A stretch of DNA of 64,000 bases from Phaeobacter sp. G2 (lineage in GTDB: Bacteria; Pseudomonadota; Alphaproteobacteria; Rhodobacterales; Rhodobacteraceae). The DNA is taken from contig CP104100.1 of assembly GCA_025163595.1 (NCBI GenBank), positions 1,860,001 through 1,924,000 of the forward strand, in the 5' to 3' direction. This document shows, in pieces, positions 25,577 through 34,727 of the stretch. Under the pieces are notes generated by a model that was not told where the DNA came from, ran no database searches, and was given only the letters and a program-made list of their open reading frames with translations. Each line of letters begins with the position of its first letter. Within the stretch, counting starts at the first letter, position 1. A program made the translations under genes and the position numbers.

Positions 25577-25951
25577 AAGCAGCAGAAAAAATATCCCCAG
25601 CCTGTGGAAAAACCTGGACCGAGCCGGGTGACAGGGCTGGGAAAAACAGATAACAAAGATATAACAGTCGCAAAAAGTGACGCAAAACTGCCGAGCAGAA
25701 GGCAACCGTCAAAATTGAACCTGTGACCCTGGTGGTAGTCCCGCTGGGGTAGGTTGCATTGTGTCGGGGGCTGTGGCGTTCTACCAAATCTGCCTGCATG
25801 AGCGGAGATTTGCGGGTTTTTCCCGGAGATGGGCCATATTTTGTGGCAGATTTCGTTTTTTGGGATGACGAGACTCCGCCTTCACGGTAAGATTGAGGTG
25901 GAAAAACAGGAATAGCCCTTGCGGGAGGGCTGAGAAACAGGCGGAAAGAGC
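25577..25951 (+). promoter_or_regulatory. ftsA-ftsZ spacer with DnaA-like box and leader hairpin
   Basis: 375 bp non-coding. TGTGGAAAA at 25603-25611 reads TTTTCCACA on the minus strand, matching the relaxed DnaA consensus TTWTNCACA. Stem AGCCCT 25914-25919 / AGGGCT 25926-25931 lies 20 nt before the ftsZ start, just upstream of the ribosome-binding GGAAAGAG. The length suggests that ftsZ has its own promoters, but no consensus -35/-10 pair stands out. Confidence 0.45.
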
Positions 25952-27670
25952 ATGACATTGAACCTTTCGATGCCCGGGCAGGAAGAGCTGGCCCCTAAGA
26001 TCACCGTGTTTGGTGTCGGTGGCGCAGGTGGCAATGCGGTCAATAATATGATCGCAAAAGAGCTGGAAGGTGTCGATTTTGTCGTCGCCAATACCGATGC
26101 TCAAGCCCTTCAGCAGAACGCGGCAAAAAGTCGGATCCAGCTGGGCGTAAAAGTCACCGAAGGGCTCGGCGCTGGTGCGCGTCCCTCCGTTGGTTCGGCC
26201 TCTGCTGAGGAAAGCATTGAACAGATCGTTGACCACCTGGCAGGCGCTCACATGTGCTTTATCACTGCCGGTATGGGCGGCGGCACCGGTACCGGTGCGG
26301 CGCCCATCATTGCGCAGGCGGCCCGTGAACTGGGTGTGCTGACCGTGGGTGTTGTCACCAAGCCTTTCCAGTTCGAAGGCAACAAGCGGATGAAACAGGC
26401 CGAGGAGGGCGTCGAAGCCCTGCAAAAGGTCGTTGATACGCTGATCATCATTCCCAACCAGAACCTGTTCCGTCTGGCCAATGAAAAGACCACCTTCACC
26501 GAGGCCTTCTCGATGGCGGATGACGTGTTGTATCAGGGCGTCAAGGGCGTGACCGATCTGATGGTGCGTCCGGGCCTGATCAACCTCGACTTTGCCGATG
26601 TGCGCGCCGTGATGGACGAAATGGGCAAGGCGATGATGGGCACCGGAGAGGCCGAGGGCGAAGATCGCGCCGTTCAGGCTGCTGAAAAAGCCATCGCCAA
26701 CCCATTGCTGGATGAAATCAGCCTGCGTGGAGCCAAGGGTGTTCTCATCAACATCACCGGCGCCCATGATCTCACCCTGTTTGAATTGGACGAAGCCGCC
26801 AATCGCATCCGCGAAGAGGTGGACCCCGAGGCCAATATCATCGTTGGCTCGACCCTGGATACCGCCATGGAAGGCCGGATGCGTGTCTCCGTCGTGGCAA
26901 CCGGTATCGACGCGACTGACGTAATGACAGATATGCCTGTGCCACGTCGTCCAATGTCGGCACCGCTGAAAAAATCTGTCAGCGTCGAAGAGGCCCGTCC
27001 GGCTCCGTTGGAGCTGAGCACACCTGTTGAGCAACCACAGGTTGCGGAGGCTGAGCCTGCTCAGGCCGTTCAGGAGCCATCCTTGTTCGAAAGCCTTGAG
27101 GTGCAGCCGGTTGCGGCACAGGAAACGGCCGAGGAAGTTTTTGAAGAGATCGAAGACAACGGTCAGCACGGGCTGCCACAGCCGGCCTATCAGCCGCAGG
27201 TTCCCGCTTTCCAGCCACAGGTTGATGCGGTTGAAGAACAGCCCGGTGCCTCCTTTGTTGCGCCCAAAGCGCCTGCGCCCGGCACCCCTTCGCCGGATGC
27301 TATCGTGCGCCTGCAGGCCGCCGCTGCCCGTGCGCAGGGGCAGCAGCCCATGGCGAAATCGGTTCCGGCACAGGCGCCGGTGCAGGCTGCTCCAGCACCA
27401 CAACCACAGCATCGTCCAGCTGCGGCCTCCGCCTCCCACGAGGCAGAACCACAGTCTGAACAGCGTCGGTTTGGCCTTAACTCTTTGATCCACCGGATGA
27501 CCGGCAGCGCAGCCGAAACGCAGGCCGCAAAGCCGCAGCCGGTGCGTCAGCAACCGCCGGTTCAGCAGCGGGCAGCAGCGCCGCAGCCGCAACCGGTGCA
27601 GCAACAAGAGGGCGATGCTGAGCAGGATCGTATCGAAATCCCGGCTTTCCTGCGCCGTCAAGCAAATTAA
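25952..27670 (+). CDS. ftsZ: Cell division GTPase FtsZ
   Basis: Tubulin homologue forming the Z-ring. GTPase core about residues 16-330 with the G-box GGGTGTG (109-115), NTDAQAL and the T7-loop region [15 protein letters not shown]. This is followed by an unusually long Ala/Pro/Gln-rich linker (about residues 335-555) and the conserved C-terminal peptide [11 protein letters not shown], which binds FtsA and other partners. 572 residues, compared with 383 in E. coli; long linkers are usual in alphaproteobacteria. RBS GGAAAGAG upstream of the ATG; a strong terminator follows. Confidence 0.97.
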   Translation: MTLNLSMPGQEELAPKITVFGVGGAGGNAVNNMIAKELEGVDFVVANTDAQALQQNAAKSRIQLGVKVTEGLGAGARPSVGSASAEESIEQIVDHLAGAHMCFITAGMGGGTGTGAAPIIAQAARELGVLTVGVVTKPFQFEGNKRMKQAEEGVEALQKVVDTLIIIPNQNLFRLANEKTTFTEAFSMADDVLYQGVKGVTDLMVRPGLINLDFADVRAVMDEMGKAMMGTGEAEGEDRAVQAAEKAIANPLLDEISLRGAKGVLINITGAHDLTLFELDEAANRIREEVDPEANIIVGSTLDTAMEGRMRVSVVATGIDATDVMTDMPVPRRPMSAPLKKSVSVEEARPAPLELSTPVEQPQVAEAEPAQAVQEPSLFESLEVQPVAAQETAEEVFEEIEDNGQHGLPQPAYQPQVPAFQPQVDAVEEQPGASFVAPKAPAPGTPSPDAIVRLQAAAARAQGQQPMAKSVPAQAPVQAAPAPQPQHRPAAASASHEAEPQSEQRRFGLNSLIHRMTGSAAETQAAKPQPVRQQPPVQQRAAAPQPQPVQQQEGDAEQDRIEIPAFLRRQAN

Positions 27671-27690
27671 CCTTTCACTAATCTATTCTG

Positions 27691-27718
27691 AAGGGCCGCC
27701 TCGGGGCGGCCCTTTTTT
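27691..27718 (+). terminator. Rho-independent terminator after ftsZ
   Basis: Stem GGGCCGCC 27693-27700 / GGCGGCCC 27705-27712 with loop TCGG (extendable by two A-T pairs), followed by T6 at 27713-27718. It separates ftsZ from lpxC. Confidence 0.9.
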
Positions 27719-27880
27719 ATTTTAAATCAATGAATTGCACGGTTTTGAGCAGTGTTTTGCCGATCTGTTACAGGGATGTTTCAAACCGTTACAAAGATTG
27801 AGTTGTGGCTTTTTTGTGAAATCCTTACCTATCTTCCCAACACGGCGCATGTCGCCGGACAAAGTGATCAGGAGCACAAG

Positions 27881-28816
27881 GTGCAAAATACGCTTAAAGC
27901 ATCAGTGACATTTGAAGGTGTTGGCCTGCATTCCGGCCAATCGGCACGTCTTGTGATCAACCCGGCGGCAGCGGGGCACGGCATCGTTTTCAAACGCACT
28001 GACATCGCTTTGGGCAACACCATGGTTCCGGCACTATGGGATCATGTTGAACGCACCGCTCTGTGCACACGGCTTGTCAATTCGGCCGGTGTGTCGGTTT
28101 CCACCGTTGAACACGTGATGGCCGCCTTGGCGGGCTGCGGCGTTCACAATGCACTGATCGAAATTGACGGCCCCGAAGTGCCAATCCTGGACGGCTCCTC
28201 TGCCGAGTTCGTGCGCGGTATCATGGGGCAGGGCACCCATCGGCTGGCAACCCCAGTTTCGGCTATTCAGGTTCTCAAACCTGTCACCGTAGAAAAAGAC
28301 GGTGCCACAGCCACCTTGTTGCCCTGTGATCGCCTGATGATTGAATTCCACATCGACTTTGATGAGCAGGCCATTGGACGTCAAAGCCGCATTCTGGACC
28401 TGCGTAATGGTGCCTTTGTGCGGGAACTTTGCGATAGCCGCACCTTCTGCCGTCGCGTCGATGTCGAAAACATGCAGGCCAATGGTCTCGCCCTTGGCGG
28501 CGTCCCGGGCGAAAATGCAATTGTCTTTGATGGCAGCCGTGTCGAAAGTGGAGAGGGGCTGCGCCACTCAGACGAACCTGTGCGCCACAAAATGCTGGAC
28601 GCGCTGGGGGATCTGGCCTTGGCTGGTGGCCCTCTTCTGGGGCGCTACGTGGGGGACCGGGCAGGCCATGCCCTGACCAACACCCTGCTTCGTGAACTTT
28701 TTGCCACCCCAGGGGCCATGCGCCGGGTTGATTGTGATCTGGCGATGACAGCACGTTTGCCAGGACAGGGGCTTGTCCGCTCCGAAATTCCCCATCCCAG
28801 CCGTCGCGTCGCCTAA
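27881..28816 (+). CDS. lpxC: UDP-3-O-acyl-GlcNAc deacetylase LpxC
   Basis: Zinc amidase for the committed step of lipid A synthesis. STVEHVMAALAG holds the first zinc histidine (His78); HKMLDALGDLALAG carries the second histidine and the aspartate. DGPEVPILDGSS and FEGVGLHSG near the start are typical. 311 residues. Start GTG at 27881 has AGGAG 6 nt upstream and gives the normal length; upstream in-frame codons would add about 43 unrelated residues. A terminator lies downstream. Confidence 0.95.
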   Translation: MQNTLKASVTFEGVGLHSGQSARLVINPAAAGHGIVFKRTDIALGNTMVPALWDHVERTALCTRLVNSAGVSVSTVEHVMAALAGCGVHNALIEIDGPEVPILDGSSAEFVRGIMGQGTHRLATPVSAIQVLKPVTVEKDGATATLLPCDRLMIEFHIDFDEQAIGRQSRILDLRNGAFVRELCDSRTFCRRVDVENMQANGLALGGVPGENAIVFDGSRVESGEGLRHSDEPVRHKMLDALGDLALAGGPLLGRYVGDRAGHALTNTLLRELFATPGAMRRVDCDLAMTARLPGQGLVRSEIPHPSRRVA

Positions 28817-28952
28817 TAGCGGCCTGCGTTGCCGATCTGGGCTGCGAATGGCCTGACCGGGCGTGCACAGGCCCCCCCCAGAAAAACCGGAAATCTAGAT
28901 GTTTGGCCGCTCATAAACGACCAGAGAGCACCGCAACAATTTGGTGAAGATG

Positions 28953-28974
28953 GCCCCGCTTGTGCGGGGCTTTT
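28953..28974 (+). terminator. Terminator after lpxC
   Basis: Stem GCCCCGC 28953-28959 / GCGGGGC 28964-28970, loop TTGT, then T4. It lies in the 350 bp lpxC-bamD gap. The rest of that gap (28975-29166) shows no gene; TTGACC at about 29031-29036 is a possible -35 of a bamD promoter without a convincing -10. Confidence 0.8.
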
Positions 28975-29166
28975 AGCATTTTGGGAAGGCAGAGCTTTGC
29001 TGTTGAAGCGGGCTTGTCGGGCGGACAGGCTTGACCATGACAAACATTCTCTGCCAAGTGGGGGCGAAGTGGTTGAAAGGCGTTTTGTACGCTGGATGAA
29101 TGTGCTAAACGGGGCAGAACCCGGGGCATGACACCCGAAAGTCAAAGACGGTGAGGTTTAGGCGAT

Positions 29167-30015
29167 ATGATCGGCATCAAGGCAGGAGCCAAATTTGTCA
29201 GCGCGGCTCTGTTGATGGCAGCACTTTCTGGATGTGGCGGGGATGGTGGCGCCGCTGAGCAGACGGTGCCGCTAGAAAGTTACACACCGCAACAGATCTT
29301 TGAACGTGGGGAATTTGAGCTGGCGCGCAGCCGCACCAAAGATGCCGCATTCTACTTTTCTGAGATCGAACGCCTGTACCCCTATTCGGAATATGCCAAG
29401 CAAGCCCTGATCATGCAGGCCTATTCCAATCACAAGGCAAAAGATTATGAGAGCAGCCGCAGTGCTGCACAGCGCTTTATTGATTTCTACCCAACAGATG
29501 AAGATGCAGCCTATGCGCAGTATCTTCTGGCGCTAAGCTACTATGACCAAATCGACGAGGTCGGACGCGATCAGGGGCTGACCTTTCAGGCGCTGCAATC
29601 ACTGCGCACGGTGATCGAGGTTTATCCAGACAGCGAATATGCCACCTCAGCGATTTTGAAGTTTGATCTCGCCTTTGACCATCTGGCAGGCAAGGAAATG
29701 GAAATTGGCCGCTATTACCTGCGGCGTGGCCACTATACCTCGGCTATCAATCGGTTCCGGGTTGTGGTTGAGGATTTTCAGACCACCAGCCATACGGCTG
29801 AAGCCCTGCACCGACTGGTCGAATCCTATCTGTCGCTGGGCCTGACCGAAGAGGCGCAGACCGCCGGCGCCATTCTGGGGCATAACTATCAATCGACCGA
29901 TTGGTATGAGGACAGTTATAAACTGCTGACATCGCAGGGGCTCAAGCTCAAAGATCGGGGCAATAACTGGCTGAGCCAGATTTACCGCCAATCGATCAAA
30001 GGCCGCTGGCTCTAG
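29167..30015 (+). CDS. bamD: Outer-membrane assembly lipoprotein BamD (ComL)
   Basis: Essential lipoprotein of the BAM complex that inserts beta-barrel proteins. N-terminal signal peptide with lipobox LSGC (lipidated Cys23). TPR-like repeats follow (YTPQQIFERGEFELARSRTKDAAFYFSEI, YPYSEYAKQALIMQAYSNH, YPTDEDAAYAQYLLALSYYDQI). 282 residues. recN follows after 35 bp, probably in the same transcript. The lpxC-bamD-recN order is common in this group. Confidence 0.94.
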   Translation: MIGIKAGAKFVSAALLMAALSGCGGDGGAAEQTVPLESYTPQQIFERGEFELARSRTKDAAFYFSEIERLYPYSEYAKQALIMQAYSNHKAKDYESSRSAAQRFIDFYPTDEDAAYAQYLLALSYYDQIDEVGRDQGLTFQALQSLRTVIEVYPDSEYATSAILKFDLAFDHLAGKEMEIGRYYLRRGHYTSAINRFRVVVEDFQTTSHTAEALHRLVESYLSLGLTEEAQTAGAILGHNYQSTDWYEDSYKLLTSQGLKLKDRGNNWLSQIYRQSIKGRWL

Positions 30016-30050
30016 TCTGCCTGACGACGGAACAAGGCGAAAACCCGGCT

Positions 30051-31697
30051 ATGCTGCGTGCACTTGATATTCGTGATCTTCTGATCATTGACCACTTGGA
30101 GCTGGCGTTTCAGCCAGGTCTGAACGTGTTGACCGGCGAAACCGGGGCAGGCAAATCCATTCTGTTGGATTCGCTTGGCTTTGTTCTGGGCTGGCGTGGC
30201 CGCGCCGAGCTGGTGCGCCAGGGGGCTTCCCAGGGGGAGGTCATTGCCGAATTCGATCTCGGCGCTGACCACCCGGCGCATGCCATTCTGCAAGAGGCGG
30301 GGCTGCCGGGCGGCGAGGAATTGGTGCTGCGGCGGGTCAACACAGCGGATGGCCGCAAAACGGCCTGGGTCAATGACCGGCGCTGTTCGGGCGAAGTGCT
30401 GCGTCGACTGTCGGAAACACTGGTTGAGCTGCACGGCCAGCATGATGACCGGGGGCTGTTGAACCCACGGGGGCATCGGGCCTTGTTGGACGCTTTTGCC
30501 TCGATCTCTGGCCTGTTGGCCCAGACCCGGACCGCATGGGGCGCTGTAGCCAAGGCACGCAAGACTGTACAGGCGACCCGCGCGGCGCTGGAGGCGGTGC
30601 GCGCCGAGGAAGAATTTCTGCGCCATGCCGTGGCAGAGCTGGATAAACTTGACCCTCAGATTGGCGAAGACGAAACCCTGGACGCACAGCGCCGCCAGAT
30701 GCAGCAGGCTGAACGCATTCGCGGCGATATTGCCCGCGCCCACGCACTGCTGAGCGAAGGCGCTGAGCCCTCTTTGGGCGAAGCCCAGCGGTGGCTTGAG
30801 GGCGTTGAGGGCGGCGACGACACTGGGCTGACCGCGCCGCTGAGCGCCCTGAGCCGGGCCATGGTTGAGCTGGGCGAGGCGCAAGACGGTGTGCAGAGAG
30901 TGCTGGAAGGGCTGGAGTTCAATCCAGGAGATCTGGAAGACTGCGAAGCACGGTTGTTTGAAATCAGAGCATTGGCTCGAAAATATGGTGTCCAACCTGA
31001 CGAACTCGCGGCCCATGCAGATCTGTTGCGCGGCAAACTTGCCGCCCTGGATGCCGGGGACCGTGACCTTTCAGATCAGGAAGCGGCACTGGCGCAGGCT
31101 GATGCTGACTATCAGTCACTGGCGGATCAACTAAGTGCGGCGCGCCGCGACAATGCTGACGCCCTGGATCAGGCCGTGATGGCTGAACTTGCTCCGCTCA
31201 AAATGGAACGGGCGGTGTTCAAAACGCTGATTGAGCCAGCCGAAGCCGGACCCGAAGGGTGTGACTCCGTGGCCTTTACCGTGGCAACCAATCCCGGCGC
31301 GCCCTCTGGCCCCTTGAACAAAATCGCCTCGGGCGGCGAGCTGAGCCGCTTTCTGCTGGCTTTGAAAGTTTGTTTGCGGGGCGATGATCAAAGCAAGACC
31401 CTGATTTTTGACGAAATTGACCGGGGTGTTGGTGGCGCGACCGCGGATGCGGTGGGGCGGCGGCTGAAATCGCTTGCGACATCCGGCCAGGTTCTGGTGG
31501 TCACCCATTCCCCTCAGGTTGCTGCCCAGGGTGGTTACCATTGGCGGGTGCAAAAACGGGTTGCCGAGGGCATCACCCTGTCCGAAGTTGTGCCTTTGGA
31601 TACCGAAAACCGGGTGGATGAAATTGCCCGAATGGTTTCTGGTGATACAATCACCCCAGAGGCCCGCGCCGCTGCGCGCGCTTTGCTGGCAAGCTAA
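30051..31697 (+). CDS. recN: DNA repair protein RecN
   Basis: SMC-like ATPase acting in double-strand-break repair by recombination. Walker A GETGAGKS (residues 29-36) near the N-terminus, long coiled-coil arms in the middle (about 150-350), then the ABC signature ASGGELSRFLLALK and Walker B LIFDEIDRGVGG. 548 residues, full length. It is the last gene of the run that begins at bamD; a 110 bp gap with T-rich sequence follows. Confidence 0.95.
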   Translation: MLRALDIRDLLIIDHLELAFQPGLNVLTGETGAGKSILLDSLGFVLGWRGRAELVRQGASQGEVIAEFDLGADHPAHAILQEAGLPGGEELVLRRVNTADGRKTAWVNDRRCSGEVLRRLSETLVELHGQHDDRGLLNPRGHRALLDAFASISGLLAQTRTAWGAVAKARKTVQATRAALEAVRAEEEFLRHAVAELDKLDPQIGEDETLDAQRRQMQQAERIRGDIARAHALLSEGAEPSLGEAQRWLEGVEGGDDTGLTAPLSALSRAMVELGEAQDGVQRVLEGLEFNPGDLEDCEARLFEIRALARKYGVQPDELAAHADLLRGKLAALDAGDRDLSDQEAALAQADADYQSLADQLSAARRDNADALDQAVMAELAPLKMERAVFKTLIEPAEAGPEGCDSVAFTVATNPGAPSGPLNKIASGGELSRFLLALKVCLRGDDQSKTLIFDEIDRGVGGATADAVGRRLKSLATSGQVLVVTHSPQVAAQGGYHWRVQKRVAEGITLSEVVPLDTENRVDEIARMVSGDTITPEARAAARALLAS

Positions 31698-31806
31698 GGC
31701 ACTATCGGCCTGAGAATAAGGTCAGGCTGTCGTTCCATGCCAACCAATTCTTTACGGTCTATTTTTATTTTAGGCTGAACGTTCAAAACCATTTTGCAGG
31801 ATTCCA

Positions 31807-33489
31807 ATGTCCAAGCCGCACGACCACTCGCTGTCTGCTCAGTTTTCCAGAGGGATTTCTGAGATGAAGGACAGCTGGCGTGTTCTGCTGCACCGCGGCC
31901 CAAGCCAGTTTCGGTTCTGGTTTATTGCGCTGCTGATCGGCGTCAGCGCCGGTTTTGCGGCCTTGCTGTTCCGCAAGGGAATTTCCGCTCTGCAGGCCTG
32001 GGTCTATGGCGCTGAGGATGTCAATTATCTCCATAGTTTTGCAGCAGATCTTCCGTGGTACTGGCTGGTCTTGATTGCCACTTTGGGGGGGCTGATCGTC
32101 GGCATCATCCTGGATCGTTTCACCCCGGACGGACGGGTGCGGTCGGTGGCTGATGTTATCGAGGGGGCCGCCCTGAACGAGGGGCGGCTGGAAATGAAAG
32201 CGGGCCTTGCCTCGGCACTCGCCTCTTTCTTGACCCTCTCTACGGGGGGATCATCGGGGCGCGAAGGGCCGGTTGTGCACCTGGCCGGGGTGATCTCCAG
32301 CTGGGTGAGTGATAAAATCCGCGCTGATGGGATCACCGGGCGTGACCTGCTGGGCTGTGCTGTTGCGGCGGCGGTTTCCGCCAGCTTTAACGCGCCCATC
32401 GCCGGCGCGCTTTTTGCGCTGGAGGTGGTCTTGCGCCATTTTGCGGTGCATGCATTTGCCCCCATTGTGATTGCCTCGGTGGCGGGGACGGTCATCAACC
32501 GACTTGCCTATGGCGATGTGACTGAGTTTTCCATGCAGACCCCGGGTGCCTTGCAGTTTTATGTGGAGTTGCCCGCCTTTCTGATGCTTGGGGTGATTTG
32601 CGGTTTGGTTGCTGTTGTCCTGATGCGGGCGATCTTTTTTGCCGATCACGTCGGTGATGTTGTTCATCAGGGGCTGCGGATACCGCGCTGGCTGCGGCCG
32701 GCTATTTCCGGGCTTTTGCTCGGGGTGATCGCCATTTGGTACCCCCATATCATCGGGGTTGGTTATGAGACAACGGAGCTGGCGCTGACGGGGGGCTTGG
32801 TGCTGTCGCAGGCGCTTATTTTTGTGGTGGTCAAAACTGCCGCTGTCGCCATTACCATGGGTGGCCGTATGGGCGGCGGCGTGTTTTCCCCTTCCTTGAT
32901 GATTGGGGCGCTGACTGGCCTGGCATTTGGGTTGATTGCCACCTCTGTACTGCCGGATGTATCTGGCACCCATACTCTCTACGCCTTTGCTGGTATGGGT
33001 GCGGTGGCCGCCGCCGTGTTGGGCGCGCCGATTTCGACAACCTTGATCGTGTTTGAGCTGACCGGCGACTGGCAGATCGGCCTTGCTGTCATGGTGGCGG
33101 TTTCGATCTCGACCGCCCTGGCGTCACGTTTGGTGGACCGCTCCTTCTTTCTGACCCAGCTAGAGCGGCGCAATATTCACTGTGCGGCGGGACCGCAGGC
33201 CTATCTTCTGGCGCTGCTCAGATCGGATGCGGTGATGCGCCCACTTGGTGACCCACGCTGCGCCTCCCAGGAAGAATGTGAGGCCTTGCACAGTCAGGGG
33301 CTCAGCCTGGAGAATGGCGCTTCGCTGGAGGCGGCGCTGCCGGTGTTTGACCGGGCTGATGCAGTGTTTTTGCCAGTGGTGGAGGTGAACGACGGCGCAG
33401 AGGTGCTGCTTGGGGCGGTTTACCACGTAGATGCGCTAAAGGCCTACAACCGTGCCTTGGTTGCCGTCGCGGCTGAGGAACACAGCTAA
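31807..33489 (+). CDS. ClC-family chloride channel or H+/Cl- exchanger
   Basis: Inner-membrane ClC protein, about residues 35-440, with many hydrophobic helices. The selectivity motif GREGPVVH contains the gating glutamate (Glu153), and GGVFSPSLMIG is the second selectivity loop. The usual first motif GSGIP is replaced by SVADVIEGA, as in a subgroup of prokaryotic ClCs. A C-terminal cytosolic extension (about residues 455-560) resembles a degenerate CBS region. 560 residues. Channel or exchanger mode cannot be told. Stands alone. Confidence 0.9.
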   Translation: MSKPHDHSLSAQFSRGISEMKDSWRVLLHRGPSQFRFWFIALLIGVSAGFAALLFRKGISALQAWVYGAEDVNYLHSFAADLPWYWLVLIATLGGLIVGIILDRFTPDGRVRSVADVIEGAALNEGRLEMKAGLASALASFLTLSTGGSSGREGPVVHLAGVISSWVSDKIRADGITGRDLLGCAVAAAVSASFNAPIAGALFALEVVLRHFAVHAFAPIVIASVAGTVINRLAYGDVTEFSMQTPGALQFYVELPAFLMLGVICGLVAVVLMRAIFFADHVGDVVHQGLRIPRWLRPAISGLLLGVIAIWYPHIIGVGYETTELALTGGLVLSQALIFVVVKTAAVAITMGGRMGGGVFSPSLMIGALTGLAFGLIATSVLPDVSGTHTLYAFAGMGAVAAAVLGAPISTTLIVFELTGDWQIGLAVMVAVSISTALASRLVDRSFFLTQLERRNIHCAAGPQAYLLALLRSDAVMRPLGDPRCASQEECEALHSQGLSLENGASLEAALPVFDRADAVFLPVVEVNDGAEVLLGAVYHVDALKAYNRALVAVAAEEHS

Positions 33490-33721
33490 AATTGTCTATC
33501 TCGAACCTTGGACCGCTGCTTTGGTGGTGAATTTTGCCAAGAAGCGGGTTCAAAATATGATCAGAACTCCAATTTGCACCAAATTTCTAACGATACCTTT
33601 GCGAATTGCGAGGTATCTACATCACATATAGGTTAATTTTTTCTTTCTATTGATTAGACGCTTGGATTGTCGGATTCTGTTCTTGCGGTAACATTCGTTA
33701 CTAAAGTGCGGAAGGGAAAAC
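33490..33721 (+). promoter_or_regulatory. AT-rich upstream region of a small gene
   Basis: Clearly AT-richer than the surrounding genes. It contains inverted repeats ATACCT 33593-33598 / AGGTAT 33611-33616 and GTAAC 33688-33692 / GTTAC 33697-33701, the latter just before the ribosome-binding site of the next gene. Promoter activity is inferred. Confidence 0.35.
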
Positions 33722-33910
33722 ATGCGTACTTTAAAAGATAGCCCGGAAGAGGCTGCACAAAGTTTGACTATAGGCGAGCTGGATAAGGAAAAGGCATCCC
33801 TGGAAGCATTGATTGACTACGCGATGCAATGCGCGATGGAGACCAATGTTTTTAGTGCAAATGGTCGGCTGGAGGATGTGCGGCGCACCCTGTGTCGCGC
33901 GGTGCTCTAA
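33722..33910 (+). CDS. Possible small protein, 62 residues, unknown
   Basis: ATG start with a good purine-rich ribosome-binding site (GGAAGGGA 5 nt upstream). The product is acidic and helical in character (DKEKASLEALIDYAMQCAMETN), no membrane span, no domain I recognise. It lies in an AT-rich pocket with its own promoter-like upstream region, followed by a 16-bp direct repeat. Composition is protein-like and unlike an antisense shadow, but with no homologue in view I rate it as likely rather than certain. Confidence 0.5.
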   Translation: MRTLKDSPEEAAQSLTIGELDKEKASLEALIDYAMQCAMETNVFSANGRLEDVRRTLCRAVL

Positions 33911-33947
33911 GCTCTGATGCGGCTTTATCCCAAGCTCTGATGCGGCT
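33909..33947 (+). repeat. 16-bp direct repeat after the small gene
   Basis: AAGCTCTGATGCGGCT occurs at 33909-33924 and 33932-33947 (23 bp period). The first copy begins within the stop codon of the 62-residue gene, so the downstream copy may be a local duplication of the gene's 3' edge. Confidence 0.6.
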
Positions 33948-34323
33948 GGGGCAGAACCTTTTCGATCTGCCAAATCGTGCCTTTGGGTGCGCTTAGTCTT
34001 TTGACTGATTTATTGCTTGTAGCTGGCTGGCGACTGACTGGTTTTGACCCAAGCGGCTTTTGTGGCGAGTATTTGCCCCCCCCCTAGCTGCCCGCGATCC
34101 CGGCTAGCGCCTACGACGGGGGAGCACAGACAAAAGCAAATAGCCGCGGCACGTTGCGCTGCTACAGGTATCCCCAACCGCCAGGCGCCATTATCTCCCG
34201 TTTCACCCAGGGCCATGAGGCGCCTTCGCCTTGAGCTTACGAAACAAAAAGCCGCGACACATCGGTGGCGCAGCTCCATGTTGTGATCGAAATGCATGGG
34301 ACGGGAGAAAAAGCCCCTGGCGT
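33948..34323. other. Intergenic, no gene seen
   Basis: A C-rich run (34076-34084) is followed by palindromic fragments (TAGC arms near 34085-34107; AGGCG 34218-34222 / CGCCT 34227-34231). It may be a decayed palindromic repeat and could terminate the convergent genes. No coding signal. Confidence 0.35.
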
Positions 34324-34665
34324 TTAGATCTGCTCCACTTTCACAGAGTCGCTGGTGTGAAAGGCAAGATAGCCTTTGATTTCGGCCAGCTCTTCCTTTG
34401 GCGCTTCATAGCTCCAGACCATGTTCTCGGTCACGGATGACTTGTTGACGATTGAATAATAGGTCGCATCGCCCTTGTGCGGGCAGTGGGTTGTTTTGTC
34501 GCTGGGATCCAGAAAGGCTACAGCGATGTCTTCGCGGGGGAAGTAAATCACCGGCGCATGACCGTCCTCGTCCAGTTCCAGCGCGCGTGTGGTTTCGCCC
34601 AATACGGCGCCGCCTGAGCGAACGACCCAGGTGCCAGCTGCCTTGCGGATGCGGATATTGTTCAT
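34324..34665 (-). CDS. DUF427 domain protein
   Basis: 113 residues. DUF427 hallmarks: VYFPRED-like segment VIYFPREDI, HCPHKGDATYYSI, and VWSYEAP. A small beta-barrel family of unknown biochemical role, widespread in Rhodobacterales; cytosolic as no signal is present. Start ATG at 34665. Aminopeptidase P lies 62 bp upstream on the same strand, so the two may be co-transcribed. Confidence 0.88.
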   Translation of the reverse strand: MNNIRIRKAAGTWVVRSGGAVLGETTRALELDEDGHAPVIYFPREDIAVAFLDPSDKTTHCPHKGDATYYSIVNKSSVTENMVWSYEAPKEELAEIKGYLAFHTSDSVKVEQI

Positions 34666-34727
34666 TTCGTCCCCCTGATTTGGTCACATGGCATGTCTTT
34701 ATGCCGTAAACATGTAACAATCTGTTA

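Noticed and set aside
25781..27661. 626-codon minus-strand frame opposite ftsZ
   Set aside because: Shadow of ftsZ, low complexity and without any domain-like segment.
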